Both the position numbers and the translations under genes were made by a program. This document shows positions 6,354 to 12,720 of a stretch of 12,720 nt of DNA, piece after piece. Every line of letters begins with the position of its first letter. Position 1 is the first letter of the stretch. This DNA is from Alphaproteobacteria bacterium. GTDB taxonomy: Bacteria > Pseudomonadota > Alphaproteobacteria > Micavibrionales > UBA2020. Location of the stretch: contig JAGLRU010000113.1 in NCBI GenBank assembly GCA_023136145.1, forward strand, positions 1 to 12,720, written 5' to 3'. The notes beneath the pieces are model-generated. The model was not told the origin of the DNA. It was given only the letters and a program-made list of their open reading frames with translations, and did no database searches.

Positions 6354-8378
6354 ATGATGGGCAAAGCCATGACAAATAAAAAAACAAACTCAATAGTAAT
6401 AACAAGCCCAGATTTACGGGAAGAACGGATAGATGAACTTAAACGCTTATTTCCAGATATGTTTGATGGTGAGGGTAATCTTGATGAAAAAGCATTACGT
6501 AACTTGGCCGCGCCAGATGGAATAAGCACCACGGAACGCTTTCGTTTTGAATGGGCTGGAAAACTACAATCTAAACGCAAGGCATTTACACCAAGCCGCG
6601 CAACCTTGGTTGCTGATCCAGAGCGCAGCGTAGATTTTGACAATACCCAAAATATGATTATCGAGGGTGATAATCTCGAAGCCCTAAAGCTTCTGCAAAA
6701 CACATATTTTGAGCGTGTAAAATGTATCTATATTGACCCTCCATATAATAAAGATGCGGACGTAATATACCCAGACGATTATAGCGAAACAAAGAAAGCC
6801 TATTGGCAAAAAAATGGAACTATTAAAGATGGTGTAAAGCTTACAGCCGTTACAGAAAGCAATGGCCGCAAACACTCTATTTGGTTGAATATTATGCAGT
6901 CACGCCTTTTGCTTGCGCGGCAGTTATTGCGCCATGATGGTGTAATTTTCATCTCTATTGGTGAAGATGAAGTTTCAAATCTAAGAAAATTGTGTGATGA
7001 AATATTCGGTGAAGAAAATTTCATTGAATGCATTGCTTGGAATAAACGCATCCCTAAAAATGATAAGGGCATTGGAAATATCCATGAATACATTCTTGTT
7101 TATGTTAAGGACGTGACTATAAAACACGAATTTACAATGCGAAAAGATGGTCTTGATGACATATATGATTTAGTTAAGAAATTAAAAAATAAAAAGGTGT
7201 CATTAAAAGATTCAGAGGTGGAAATTAAAAGACTTTATAAAAAAAATGATTATGACCGTGGAATAACACTCTACAATTCTATGGACGAAGATTATCGATT
7301 ATGGGGGAAAATAAATATGAGTTGGCCGAATGCTAATACATTTGGCACTACATATGAGGTGTTGCATCCGATAACAAACAAGCCTGTAAAAATTCCTGAT
7401 AGAGGCTGGCGATGGAAAGAGGAAACTTTTGATGATGCTTCTAAAAGAGTAGATGGTAAATATAAGAATATTGTGCCTCTACATGATGGTAGTTTTATGT
7501 GTGGGAAAATATGGTTTGCTAAAGATGAAAACACGCAGCCTAGCTCAATAACATATCTTGATGAGGTTAAATCATTTCTCTTACGTTCAATTCTTTCAAT
7601 GAAAAGTGATGGAGGTGTTGAAGTTGAAAATTTATTTGATGGGAAAAGTTATTTCTCTTATCCAAAGCCTACAAGCCTTTTAACAACCCTCTTTAGTTCG
7701 CAAGTTACAGGCAATGATGATCTGTACATTGATTTTTTTGCAGGTTCAGGAACATCGGCAGATTCCCTAATGAATCTTAATGTTGAAGATGGCGGTAATC
7801 GCCGTTATATTTTGGTACAGCTTCCTGAATATACAGATGAAAAATCAGAAGCATTTAAAGCAGGGTATAAAACTATATCAAGCCTTTGTATTGAGCGAGT
7901 GAGGCGTGCGACTGAAAAACTTCGAAAGGAGAATCCAAAAACAAAAACTGATACAGGATTCCGCGTTTATTGTCTTACAGATAGCCACTTTTCACAAAAT
8001 TTATTTACGCCTGATCTAGATAAATCGGATGCTGAAAAAACGGCAGCATTAGAGGAGCATTTAAAAGCTAACCGACAGGGCAATTTATTCGGTGAAGAAA
8101 CATTCAATGATGTTGTGGCCGAAATTTCCCTTAAGAACGGATACGGCTTGTTTTACGATCTTGAAAAGCTGGATGCTTTCCCCGATAACGCCGTTTATAA
8201 GCTCACAGGCAACGGCAAATCAACCCTGCTTTGTCTTGATGATCCATTATCAGAAAAAACGATTGATGCTCTGCAAGCCCACAGCGATGAGCAACTAATA
8301 ATTGCTCGCCGCTCTCTCGACACTACTAAAAAATGGACACTACAATCAGCTTTTAAAGATAATCTACATACAGTTTAG
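6354..8378 (+). CDS. mod: Type III restriction-modification methyltransferase Mod
   Basis: The 674-residue protein has DPPY at 128-131 (catalytic motif IV) before DFFAGSGTSAD at 460-470 (AdoMet-binding motif I), the order of beta-class N6-adenine methyltransferases used by type III Mod. Length is near EcoP15I Mod (about 645). Mod recognises the asymmetric site, methylates one strand and gives specificity to Res. The target recognition domain should lie between the motifs, about residues 225-455; there the DNA (about 7100-7700) looks more AT-rich than either side, as if that domain had been exchanged. A methionine triplet of starts exists at 6354, 6357 and 6369; none has a clear ribosome binding site, so translation is probably coupled to res, and MTNKK at 6369 is a reasonable alternative. 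Confidence 0.93.
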   Translation: MMGKAMTNKKTNSIVITSPDLREERIDELKRLFPDMFDGEGNLDEKALRNLAAPDGISTTERFRFEWAGKLQSKRKAFTPSRATLVADPERSVDFDNTQNMIIEGDNLEALKLLQNTYFERVKCIYIDPPYNKDADVIYPDDYSETKKAYWQKNGTIKDGVKLTAVTESNGRKHSIWLNIMQSRLLLARQLLRHDGVIFISIGEDEVSNLRKLCDEIFGEENFIECIAWNKRIPKNDKGIGNIHEYILVYVKDVTIKHEFTMRKDGLDDIYDLVKKLKNKKVSLKDSEVEIKRLYKKNDYDRGITLYNSMDEDYRLWGKINMSWPNANTFGTTYEVLHPITNKPVKIPDRGWRWKEETFDDASKRVDGKYKNIVPLHDGSFMCGKIWFAKDENTQPSSITYLDEVKSFLLRSILSMKSDGGVEVENLFDGKSYFSYPKPTSLLTTLFSSQVTGNDDLYIDFFAGSGTSADSLMNLNVEDGGNRRYILVQLPEYTDEKSEAFKAGYKTISSLCIERVRRATEKLRKENPKTKTDTGFRVYCLTDSHFSQNLFTPDLDKSDAEKTAALEEHLKANRQGNLFGEETFNDVVAEISLKNGYGLFYDLEKLDAFPDNAVYKLTGNGKSTLLCLDDPLSEKTIDALQAHSDEQLIIARRSLDTTKKWTLQSAFKDNLHTV

Positions 8379-8386
8379 GGACTATA

Positions 8387-10519
8387 ATGAGCGCAAAAAC
8401 GGCCAGAATGAATTTAAGCGGCGCAATGGATTTTATTAAGAAGTCTAAATATCCGCTTACACCATTATATGAGGCAATCACAAATTCATTAGAGGCTATA
8501 TCTCAACGAGATTTTTCAAGTGGTGAAGAGCCGTTAATTACGGTGAGGCTGTATTTTACAGGTTTAATAAACGAGATCAAAGAATTACAAAAGATAGAAA
8601 TCATAGATAATGGCGAAGGGTTTACACTCGAAAGCTATAAACGCTTTGGAGAGTTCTTTGATAAGAGCAAGGGCTACAATAATAATGGTACTGGTCGCTT
8701 ACAGTTTTTGCACCGTTTTGATAAAATTGAAGTTGAAAGCAAATATAATATTGAAGGCATAACTCACCAACGATCTTTCACGTGTGATACAGCACATTTC
8801 ATACAAAACGAAAAGGACGGGGCTTGTGATACTACAGAAGAGTTTTTGACCAAAATTACTTTATCTGGTGGGGTTTTTGAGGGTGAAGAAAAAACCTTTT
8901 TTGATGAGTTATCAATTGAGAAAATTATAAAAGACATCAACCGGCAGTTTCTTTTGCGATTTTATCTTGATGCTCAAAAAGAAGATTTAAGTATGCCTAA
9001 AATCACGGTAATTTTTATAAAAGATGAGGAAGAGCTGGATAGTCAATCTTTGACACCTGAAAGTATTCCAGAACCTCAATCTATAGGTAAAATAAAAGTA
9101 CCTTATCTGAAAATTGTGGACTCTAAAGCAGATAAAGTTGCATGGAAGTCCGTTGAAGATAAAGACGAGGTTATAAAATGGGCACATTTTAAAATGCCAG
9201 AGGGTGATTTAGAAAAAAATGATGTTTATCTATGTAGTAAAGATATGCCTGTTCAGGCGTTGACATTTAAGCAAATAAAGAAAAAAGAAAGCATTGATGG
9301 ATTTAAATATTTAACGGCATTTTATGGCGAAGTATTGGATAATCCAAAGAATGTAAGTGATACGGTTGATTGCTTTAAATTTCCAGATAAAAAGGAAACT
9401 GAAACATCGGTAAGTGATTTATTCTTTGACGAAGACGAAGAGTTTCTATTTTTTGATAGTATAAAAGAGCAAGTAAATAGGGTTATACCAAGCATTTACA
9501 AGGATATATTTGACCTTCGTAGTAAGCAGGAAAAAGATATTGAACGCATTGCAAAAGCACACGGCATCCCGATAGAGGTAGCCTTGAAAGCGAGAATAAA
9601 TTTAACGGATGATGAGCAACTCATAACTAAGAAGATTTACATTGAGCAGTCTAATATTTTAGCTGAAAAAGGGTTTAAAGCTAAAATATTGCATGAAAGC
9701 TTAAATGAATTGAATCCAATTTCTGATAATTATCAGAAAGAGCTTGAAAAAAAAGTTATTGAATTATCTGCGTTAATTGAAGATCAGAATAAGGAAGAAT
9801 TAAGTCGCTATATTATCAGGCGAGAAATGGTGGCAGATATATTGAAAAAAATTCTAACGGAAGAGCTTAAATATCAAAGACAACCTGCAATTAAAGGAAA
9901 GAAAAAAGAGAAAGAAGGTTTGGTTCATGACCTTATTTTTAAAAGAAAAAGCTCAGATACATCTATATTGAATGATTTGTGGATTTTAAATGAGGAATTT
10001 CTCCATTTTTATGGATGCTCCGATATTCAATTAAGTCAGATTAAAAATGATAAAGGGGAAAATCTTTTAATTGATCTGACTAAGGAACAAATTGAAAAAT
10101 ATGGCATTAAGCCAGAAAGGCGACCTGATATTTTTCTTTTTGCAGAAGAGGGTAAATGCGTACTTGTTGAGTTAAAAGCCCCAAGGGTAGATTTATCAGA
10201 CCATTTAAATCAAATGGGAAAATATTGCCGCCTTATTGCAAATTATTGCGATAAAAAGTTTGATAGGTTTTATTGCTATTTAATAGGTGAAGATATAGAC
10301 CTTATTGATATTCCTGATGACTATGATGAAACGGTTAATGGTGACTGGTTAAAGCCTGATGAGTCAATCAAATCAAATGACAATAACCGCAATAAAATAG
10401 CCATCATGCAGACGGAGATAATTAAGATGTCCTCCTTATATTCTAGGGCGCATAGAAGAAATAAGAGTTTTGCAGAAAAATTAGGCTTGCCAGACCTTCT
10501 TGCAAATGATGGTATTTAG
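8387..10519 (+). CDS. GHKL ATPase with C-terminal PD-(D/E)XK-like nuclease domain
   Basis: The 710-residue protein begins with a GHKL (Hsp90/MutL/histidine-kinase type) ATPase: N-box YEAITNSLEA (E29, N33), G1 box DNGEGF (D74, G76, G78) and GTGR (101-104) as the lid loop. A long, charged, helical middle (about 350-500) follows. The C-terminal part has NDLWILNEEF at 529-538, then PERRPDIFLF (D581) and CVLVELKAP (E595, K597), the spacing of a restriction-endonuclease-like active site. This combination recalls the MutL/MORC-like ATPases described in restriction-modification operons (Iyer, Abhiman and Aravind 2008). It starts 8 bp after mod with ribosome binding site AGGGA, so it belongs to the operon. 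A DNA clamp that opens and closes with ATP and cuts or nicks DNA is a reasonable model. It is not MutL itself: the C-terminus differs. Specific role unknown. Confidence 0.85.
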   Translation: MSAKTARMNLSGAMDFIKKSKYPLTPLYEAITNSLEAISQRDFSSGEEPLITVRLYFTGLINEIKELQKIEIIDNGEGFTLESYKRFGEFFDKSKGYNNNGTGRLQFLHRFDKIEVESKYNIEGITHQRSFTCDTAHFIQNEKDGACDTTEEFLTKITLSGGVFEGEEKTFFDELSIEKIIKDINRQFLLRFYLDAQKEDLSMPKITVIFIKDEEELDSQSLTPESIPEPQSIGKIKVPYLKIVDSKADKVAWKSVEDKDEVIKWAHFKMPEGDLEKNDVYLCSKDMPVQALTFKQIKKKESIDGFKYLTAFYGEVLDNPKNVSDTVDCFKFPDKKETETSVSDLFFDEDEEFLFFDSIKEQVNRVIPSIYKDIFDLRSKQEKDIERIAKAHGIPIEVALKARINLTDDEQLITKKIYIEQSNILAEKGFKAKILHESLNELNPISDNYQKELEKKVIELSALIEDQNKEELSRYIIRREMVADILKKILTEELKYQRQPAIKGKKKEKEGLVHDLIFKRKSSDTSILNDLWILNEEFLHFYGCSDIQLSQIKNDKGENLLIDLTKEQIEKYGIKPERRPDIFLFAEEGKCVLVELKAPRVDLSDHLNQMGKYCRLIANYCDKKFDRFYCYLIGEDIDLIDIPDDYDETVNGDWLKPDESIKSNDNNRNKIAIMQTEIIKMSSLYSRAHRRNKSFAEKLGLPDLLANDGI

Positions 10520-10562
10520 GGTCTTACCCAACAAAGGTACCAAACGCAACATAGGGTTTTTA

Positions 10563-11162
10563 TTACTGTGGTCTGAGTTGATTATGGTGTACAGAGGTAC
10601 AATCGCCCTGCCCCACACTAAGAATTTTATAAACGGTAGAACGCCCTATCCCAAGCTCTTTAGTAATGGCGGTTACGCCAGTACCTTGAGAATGCAATTC
10701 TCTTACCTTATCCCTGTTAATCGTGCGTTTACGGCCAAACTTCACGCCCTTGGCTTTAGCCTCAATGCGACCTTCATTGGTGCGCTCTAAAATACGATGC
10801 CTTTCGGCTTCTGCTACGGCGGATAATATAGTGATAACCATTTTACCCATCGTGCCTTCTGTGCTTATACCATCATCCAGAAAGCGCACGGTAACGCCCA
10901 TATTATCAAATTCTTTGATAAGAAAAATCATATCGGCTGTATCACGACCAAGCCTATCCAGTTTTGTAACAAGAATACAATCTCCTTTTTCGACTTTTAA
11001 TATGAGCAACTCTAATCCGCTGCGTTCTGTTGTACTGCCGGATATTTTATCTGTAAAAATGCGGCTGGATTTAACACCGGCCTCTTTAAGAACTTTAATC
11101 TGAATATCTAAAGATTGCTGGCTTGTTGAAACTCGTGCATATCCGAAAAATCGACCATCCAT
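10563..11162 (-). CDS. Tn3-type serine resolvase
   Basis: This 199-residue protein has the small serine recombinase pattern: FGYARVSTSQQ at 6-16 with R10 and nucleophile S12, TKLDRLGRD at 66-74 (R70, R73), the long E helix about 106-137 ending EAERHRILERT, and a helix-turn-helix (INRDKVRELHSQGTGVTAI and following, 148-181) for DNA binding. It probably resolves plasmid multimers at the adjacent res site, since it neighbours the partition and replication genes; no transposase or Tn3 terminal repeat is visible. The ribosome binding site AGGAG (9 bases from ATG) lies inside res subsite III, so bound resolvase would block its own expression. Residues 182-199 are an extra tail beyond the usual end. 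It converges on the GHKL ATPase gene, 43 bp away, with no clear terminator between them. Confidence 0.94.
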   Translation of the reverse strand: MDGRFFGYARVSTSQQSLDIQIKVLKEAGVKSSRIFTDKISGSTTERSGLELLILKVEKGDCILVTKLDRLGRDTADMIFLIKEFDNMGVTVRFLDDGISTEGTMGKMVITILSAVAEAERHRILERTNEGRIEAKAKGVKFGRKRTINRDKVRELHSQGTGVTAITKELGIGRSTVYKILSVGQGDCTSVHHNQLRPQ

Positions 11163-11168
11163 AAAAAC

Positions 11169-11282
11169 TGTCTCCTAATTCGATTAGTGTACAGTCATGT
11201 CCACTAATGCTGAAAAAACGATTTAATAGACAGTATAAACAGGCATTTTTAATTTGTCTACTAATTTATAATATAATAGACA
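11169..11282. other. res recombination site with subsites III, II and I
   Basis: Three resolvase-binding subsites with TGTC...GACA-type ends lie directly upstream of the resolvase gene. Subsite I is 11255-11282 (28 bp), with TTATAA at its centre and the crossover dinucleotide AT at 11268-11269. Subsite II is 11198-11232 (35 bp, ends TGTCCACTA and TAATAGACA). Subsite III is 11169-11193 (25 bp, ends TGTCTCCTAA and TTAGTGTACA). The spacers are 22 bp and 4 bp. Tn3/gamma-delta res has subsites of 28, 34 and 25 bp with spacers of 22 and 5, so the fit is near exact. Subsite I is farthest from the resolvase gene, as in Tn3. Confidence 0.92.
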
Positions 11283-11296
11283 CTTGAAGAAATGAG

Positions 11297-11334
11297 CATA
11301 CCCACATTTGTGGATATGTTCATTTGTGGGTTAT
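11297..11334. repeat. Partition-site repeat downstream of the RHH gene (copy B)
   Basis: This 38-bp stretch matches the copy at 12272-12309 at 27 of 38 positions, with identical length and identical ends (CATACCC at one end, TGTGGGTTAT at the other). It contains a near palindrome, CATACCCACA-TT-TGTGGATATG (11297-11318), and two direct copies of CATTTGTGG 16 bp apart (11305 and 11321). It overlaps the last codons of the RHH gene. It probably binds the RHH partition protein. Confidence 0.6.
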
Positions 11335-11607
11335 TCCTGCTTCTTCTTCCAGCTCTTTGGTGCGCCCAGAAATAAAGGCTTCTATTTCTTTTGTCATTTT
11401 GCGCTGTGTGGCACTACACGCTGTTTTAAAGCGTAGGTGCATAGTTTGTGGTAGATCAACACTAAGTCGTCTTGTAGGCTCTTGAAGATTGTTTACTGTC
11501 TTACGCGGTCTGTCATGCCCTGCCCCGCCATTTTCAAACGCTTCAATCGCTTCAGGCGATACTGAGTTTTTCGGTTTCGGTGCGCTTTGAAAGTTTTTCT
11601 TTGCCAT
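11320..11607 (-). CDS. Ribbon-helix-helix partition protein (ParA partner)
   Basis: The 95-residue protein has a charged, flexible N-terminus (1-45) and a C-terminal RHH domain: strand TRRLSVDLP (45-53), helices about 54-66 and 69-87 (CSATQRKMTKEIEAFISGRTKELEEE). This build matches ParG-like centromere-binding proteins: the RHH part binds centromere and operator DNA, and the mobile N-terminus stimulates the ParA ATPase. Its start lies inside the end of parA with a 56-bp overlap in another frame, so the two are translationally coupled. Related repeats on both sides of the gene pair are likely binding sites. Sequence does not tell the exact subfamily. Confidence 0.8.
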   Translation of the reverse strand: MAKKNFQSAPKPKNSVSPEAIEAFENGGAGHDRPRKTVNNLQEPTRRLSVDLPQTMHLRFKTACSATQRKMTKEIEAFISGRTKELEEEAGITHK

Positions 11608-12223
11608 AGTTAACTAACTCTTCAGTTAAGGTTTCAATTTCTGCCATTGCTTTTTTATCAGCGTTCCATTCAAAAATGGTTTGTCCCATTGTCATGCTTT
11701 CAGCGAATGCAACACGGTTTTCAATATCTGAATCAAAAACCCGCATCCCTGTGTTTTCGACCATTTCCCGTACTTGGCGACCTATTACGGTTTGCCCTAT
11801 TTTGCGGGAAACTACAAACCCACATTTGAGGGTTTCTTTGTATTCTCTTGCTTGTTTGATCTGTTGAACGGTTACATCACTTGCCCATGTTGATAAGCCA
11901 GAAGGTTCGATCGGCATAACCACTAGATCAGAGGCAATAATACACGAACGCGATATAGCCTCAGCGTGTGGTGGAGCATCAATTAAGGTGTAATCGTATT
12001 CAGTGGCAAGTGATAGTGCATCTTTTGCCATATTTTCACGAGCAAGGCTTACTACCTGAAAGGGCGTTTCTTCGCGCAAACTCGCCCATGTACTCGATGA
12101 GCCTTGCTTGTCAGCATCAATAAGTAAGGTTTTATAACCTTGTTGAGCAAGGGAAGAAGCCACATTGATTGCAATTGTGGTTTTTCCAACACCGCCTTTT
12201 TGATTTATGAATGAAATAATCAT
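11552..12223 (-). CDS. parA: ParA-family partition ATPase
   Basis: The 223-residue protein has the deviant Walker A motif KGGVGKTT (9-16) with the signature lysine K9, LLIDADKQGSS (33-43) and LIDAPP (80-85, D82), all typical of ParA/MinD ATPases. It has no N-terminal helix-turn-helix domain, so it is of the short ParF-like (type Ib) class in which the partner protein represses the operon. It moves plasmid copies to opposite cell halves by binding the nucleoid in its ATP form. ATG at 12221-12223 has AGG 9 bases upstream. It forms an operon with the overlapping RHH gene. Confidence 0.95.
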   Translation of the reverse strand: MIISFINQKGGVGKTTIAINVASSLAQQGYKTLLIDADKQGSSSTWASLREETPFQVVSLARENMAKDALSLATEYDYTLIDAPPHAEAISRSCIIASDLVVMPIEPSGLSTWASDVTVQQIKQAREYKETLKCGFVVSRKIGQTVIGRQVREMVENTGMRVFDSDIENRVAFAESMTMGQTIFEWNADKKAMAEIETLTEELVNYGKEKLSKRTETEKLSIA

Positions 12224-12271
12224 ATTTGTAAGCCTATCTTAAATGTGGAAAAACACAAATGTTATTTTCAA

Positions 12272-12309
12272 CATACCCTCAAATGCGTGTTTGTGGGTAT
12301 GTGGGTTAT
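12272..12309. repeat. Partition-site/operator repeat upstream of parA (copy A)
   Basis: This 38-bp counterpart of 11297-11334 contains an inverted repeat CATACCCTCAAA (12272-12283) and TTTGTGGGTATG (12290-12301), one mismatch over 12 bp with a 6-bp loop. Further half-sites of the CATTTGTG type lie nearby (minus strand, 12254-12261). It sits between the replication initiator stop, which it overlaps, and the parA start, where an operator/centromere for the RHH protein would be expected. It could also slow transcription from repA, but there is no T tract. Confidence 0.6.
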
Positions 12310-12720
12310 GGGCAAGGTTTTCTTTTATGCCTCGATTTGCAGAAACCGACAAAAGCACTGGTGAGCTTGTCTGGTACTGGTTTACCCGAGTTAAACCACC
12401 ATTCACGAAATTCTCGCTCTAAATAATAAACGTCATAATTTCCCGCCACTTTTTTGGCTTCTTCAAAAGCAAGAGGAGAGAGTGAGGGGAGGGGATTTCC
12501 AAGCTGTTTAGTATCCGTCCACCATTTTTCTCTATTTTTAAAGGTAATTTTGCTCGTTTCTTCGTCCATCTCTATGGTGTAATCAGGTAAATGATCGTGT
12601 TTTAATAGAGGTTTTATTTTCCTACGAAATTCTTTTAAAGAAGATTGAGAACCGCTTTTTTTGTGGAGGAGGGTAAGCCCTATAGACCATTCGTCTTTGC
12701 GTCCGCAGTGTTTACGTGCA
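12306..12720 (-). CDS. repA: Plasmid replication initiator RepA, C-terminal part
   Basis: The frame is open from the TAA at 12306 to the right edge, giving 137 visible residues; the ATG at 12569 is internal and not the start. The visible part begins ARKHCGRKDEWSIGL and contains LHKKSGSQSSLKEFRRKIKPL, LPDY, and SPLAFEEAKKVAGNYDVYYL with REFREWWFNSGKPVPDK near the end. These patterns recall the C-terminal half of the replication initiator protein A (RPA) family on alphaproteobacterial plasmids. Such proteins bind iterons at the origin and start replication. Its position upstream of parA fits a rep-par backbone. Family assignment is from memory of motifs and should be treated as likely, not certain. 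Confidence 0.78.
   Translation of the reverse strand, partial: ARKHCGRKDEWSIGLTLLHKKSGSQSSLKEFRRKIKPLLKHDHLPDYTIEMDEETSKITFKNREKWWTDTKQLGNPLPSLSPLAFEEAKKVAGNYDVYYLEREFREWWFNSGKPVPDKLTSAFVGFCKSRHKRKPCP

Noticed and set aside
8387..10519. MutL mismatch repair protein
   Set aside because: Only the N-terminal ATPase motifs agree; the C-terminus has a restriction-endonuclease-like motif and the gene sits in a restriction operon.
3499..10519. BREX or DISARM defence system
   Set aside because: No PglZ, BrxC, BrxL or DrmA/B-type gene is present; Res and Mod fit type III restriction directly.
10520..10562. Terminator between the convergent GHKL and resolvase genes
   Set aside because: Only a 4-bp ACCC/GGGT pairing with a long loop is present ahead of a short T run; too weak to call.
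10723..11103. Plus-strand 126-codon frame opposite the resolvase
   Set aside because: It is antisense to a gene with all its catalytic motifs and has no pattern of its own.
10563..11282. Complete Tn3-family transposon
   Set aside because: Resolvase and res are present, but no transposase and no terminal inverted repeats were found in the window.
12306..12569. Independent 87-residue gene starting at 12569
   Set aside because: The frame continues without stop to the window edge with replication-initiator-like sequence, so this ATG is internal.
1..12720. CRISPR array, tRNA or rRNA genes
   Set aside because: No regularly spaced repeat set and no tRNA or rRNA-like stretch were seen on either strand.

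Overview
The window looks like part of an AT-rich (by eye) bacterial plasmid, probably from an alphaproteobacterium. The host inference rests on the replication initiator, whose visible C-terminal part resembles the RepA/RPA-type initiators common on alphaproteobacterial plasmids. The species cannot be named from sequence alone. Two genes run off the ends: a DNA methyltransferase on the left and the replication initiator on the right.

Right end (about 10563-12720, all minus strand) is plasmid backbone. It holds the 3' part of a replication initiator gene, a ParA-type partition ATPase overlapping a small ribbon-helix-helix (RHH) DNA-binding partner, and a Tn3-type serine resolvase. Next to the resolvase gene is a complete three-subsite res site whose dimensions match the Tn3/gamma-delta layout. 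Related 38-bp repeats flank the parA-RHH pair and are good centromere/operator candidates.

Centre (3499-10519, plus strand) is a compact four-gene operon: a 55-residue RHH-like protein, a type III restriction Res subunit (SF2 helicase plus PD-(D/E)XK nuclease), a type III Mod methyltransferase (beta class), and a 710-residue protein joining a GHKL ATPase domain to a C-terminal PD-(D/E)XK-like nuclease. Gaps are a 4-bp overlap, 3 bp and 8 bp. The order res then mod is reversed from the classical mod-res order. This is the best candidate for an unusual defence system here: a type III restriction-modification core with a small regulator and a second, GHKL-powered nuclease.

Left part (1-3366) holds ardC (plus strand), encoding an antirestriction protein with an ssDNA-binding N-terminus and a HELTH metallopeptidase, followed by a strong intrinsic terminator. 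Divergent from it is a second restriction-modification system on the minus strand: an XRE controller (C) protein, an HNH endonuclease, and a gamma-class N6-adenine methyltransferase cut by the window edge. Upstream of the controller gene are two C-box-like operators close to those of known C-protein systems.

The element therefore appears to carry replication, partition and multimer-resolution functions, an antirestriction gene, and two different restriction-modification modules.
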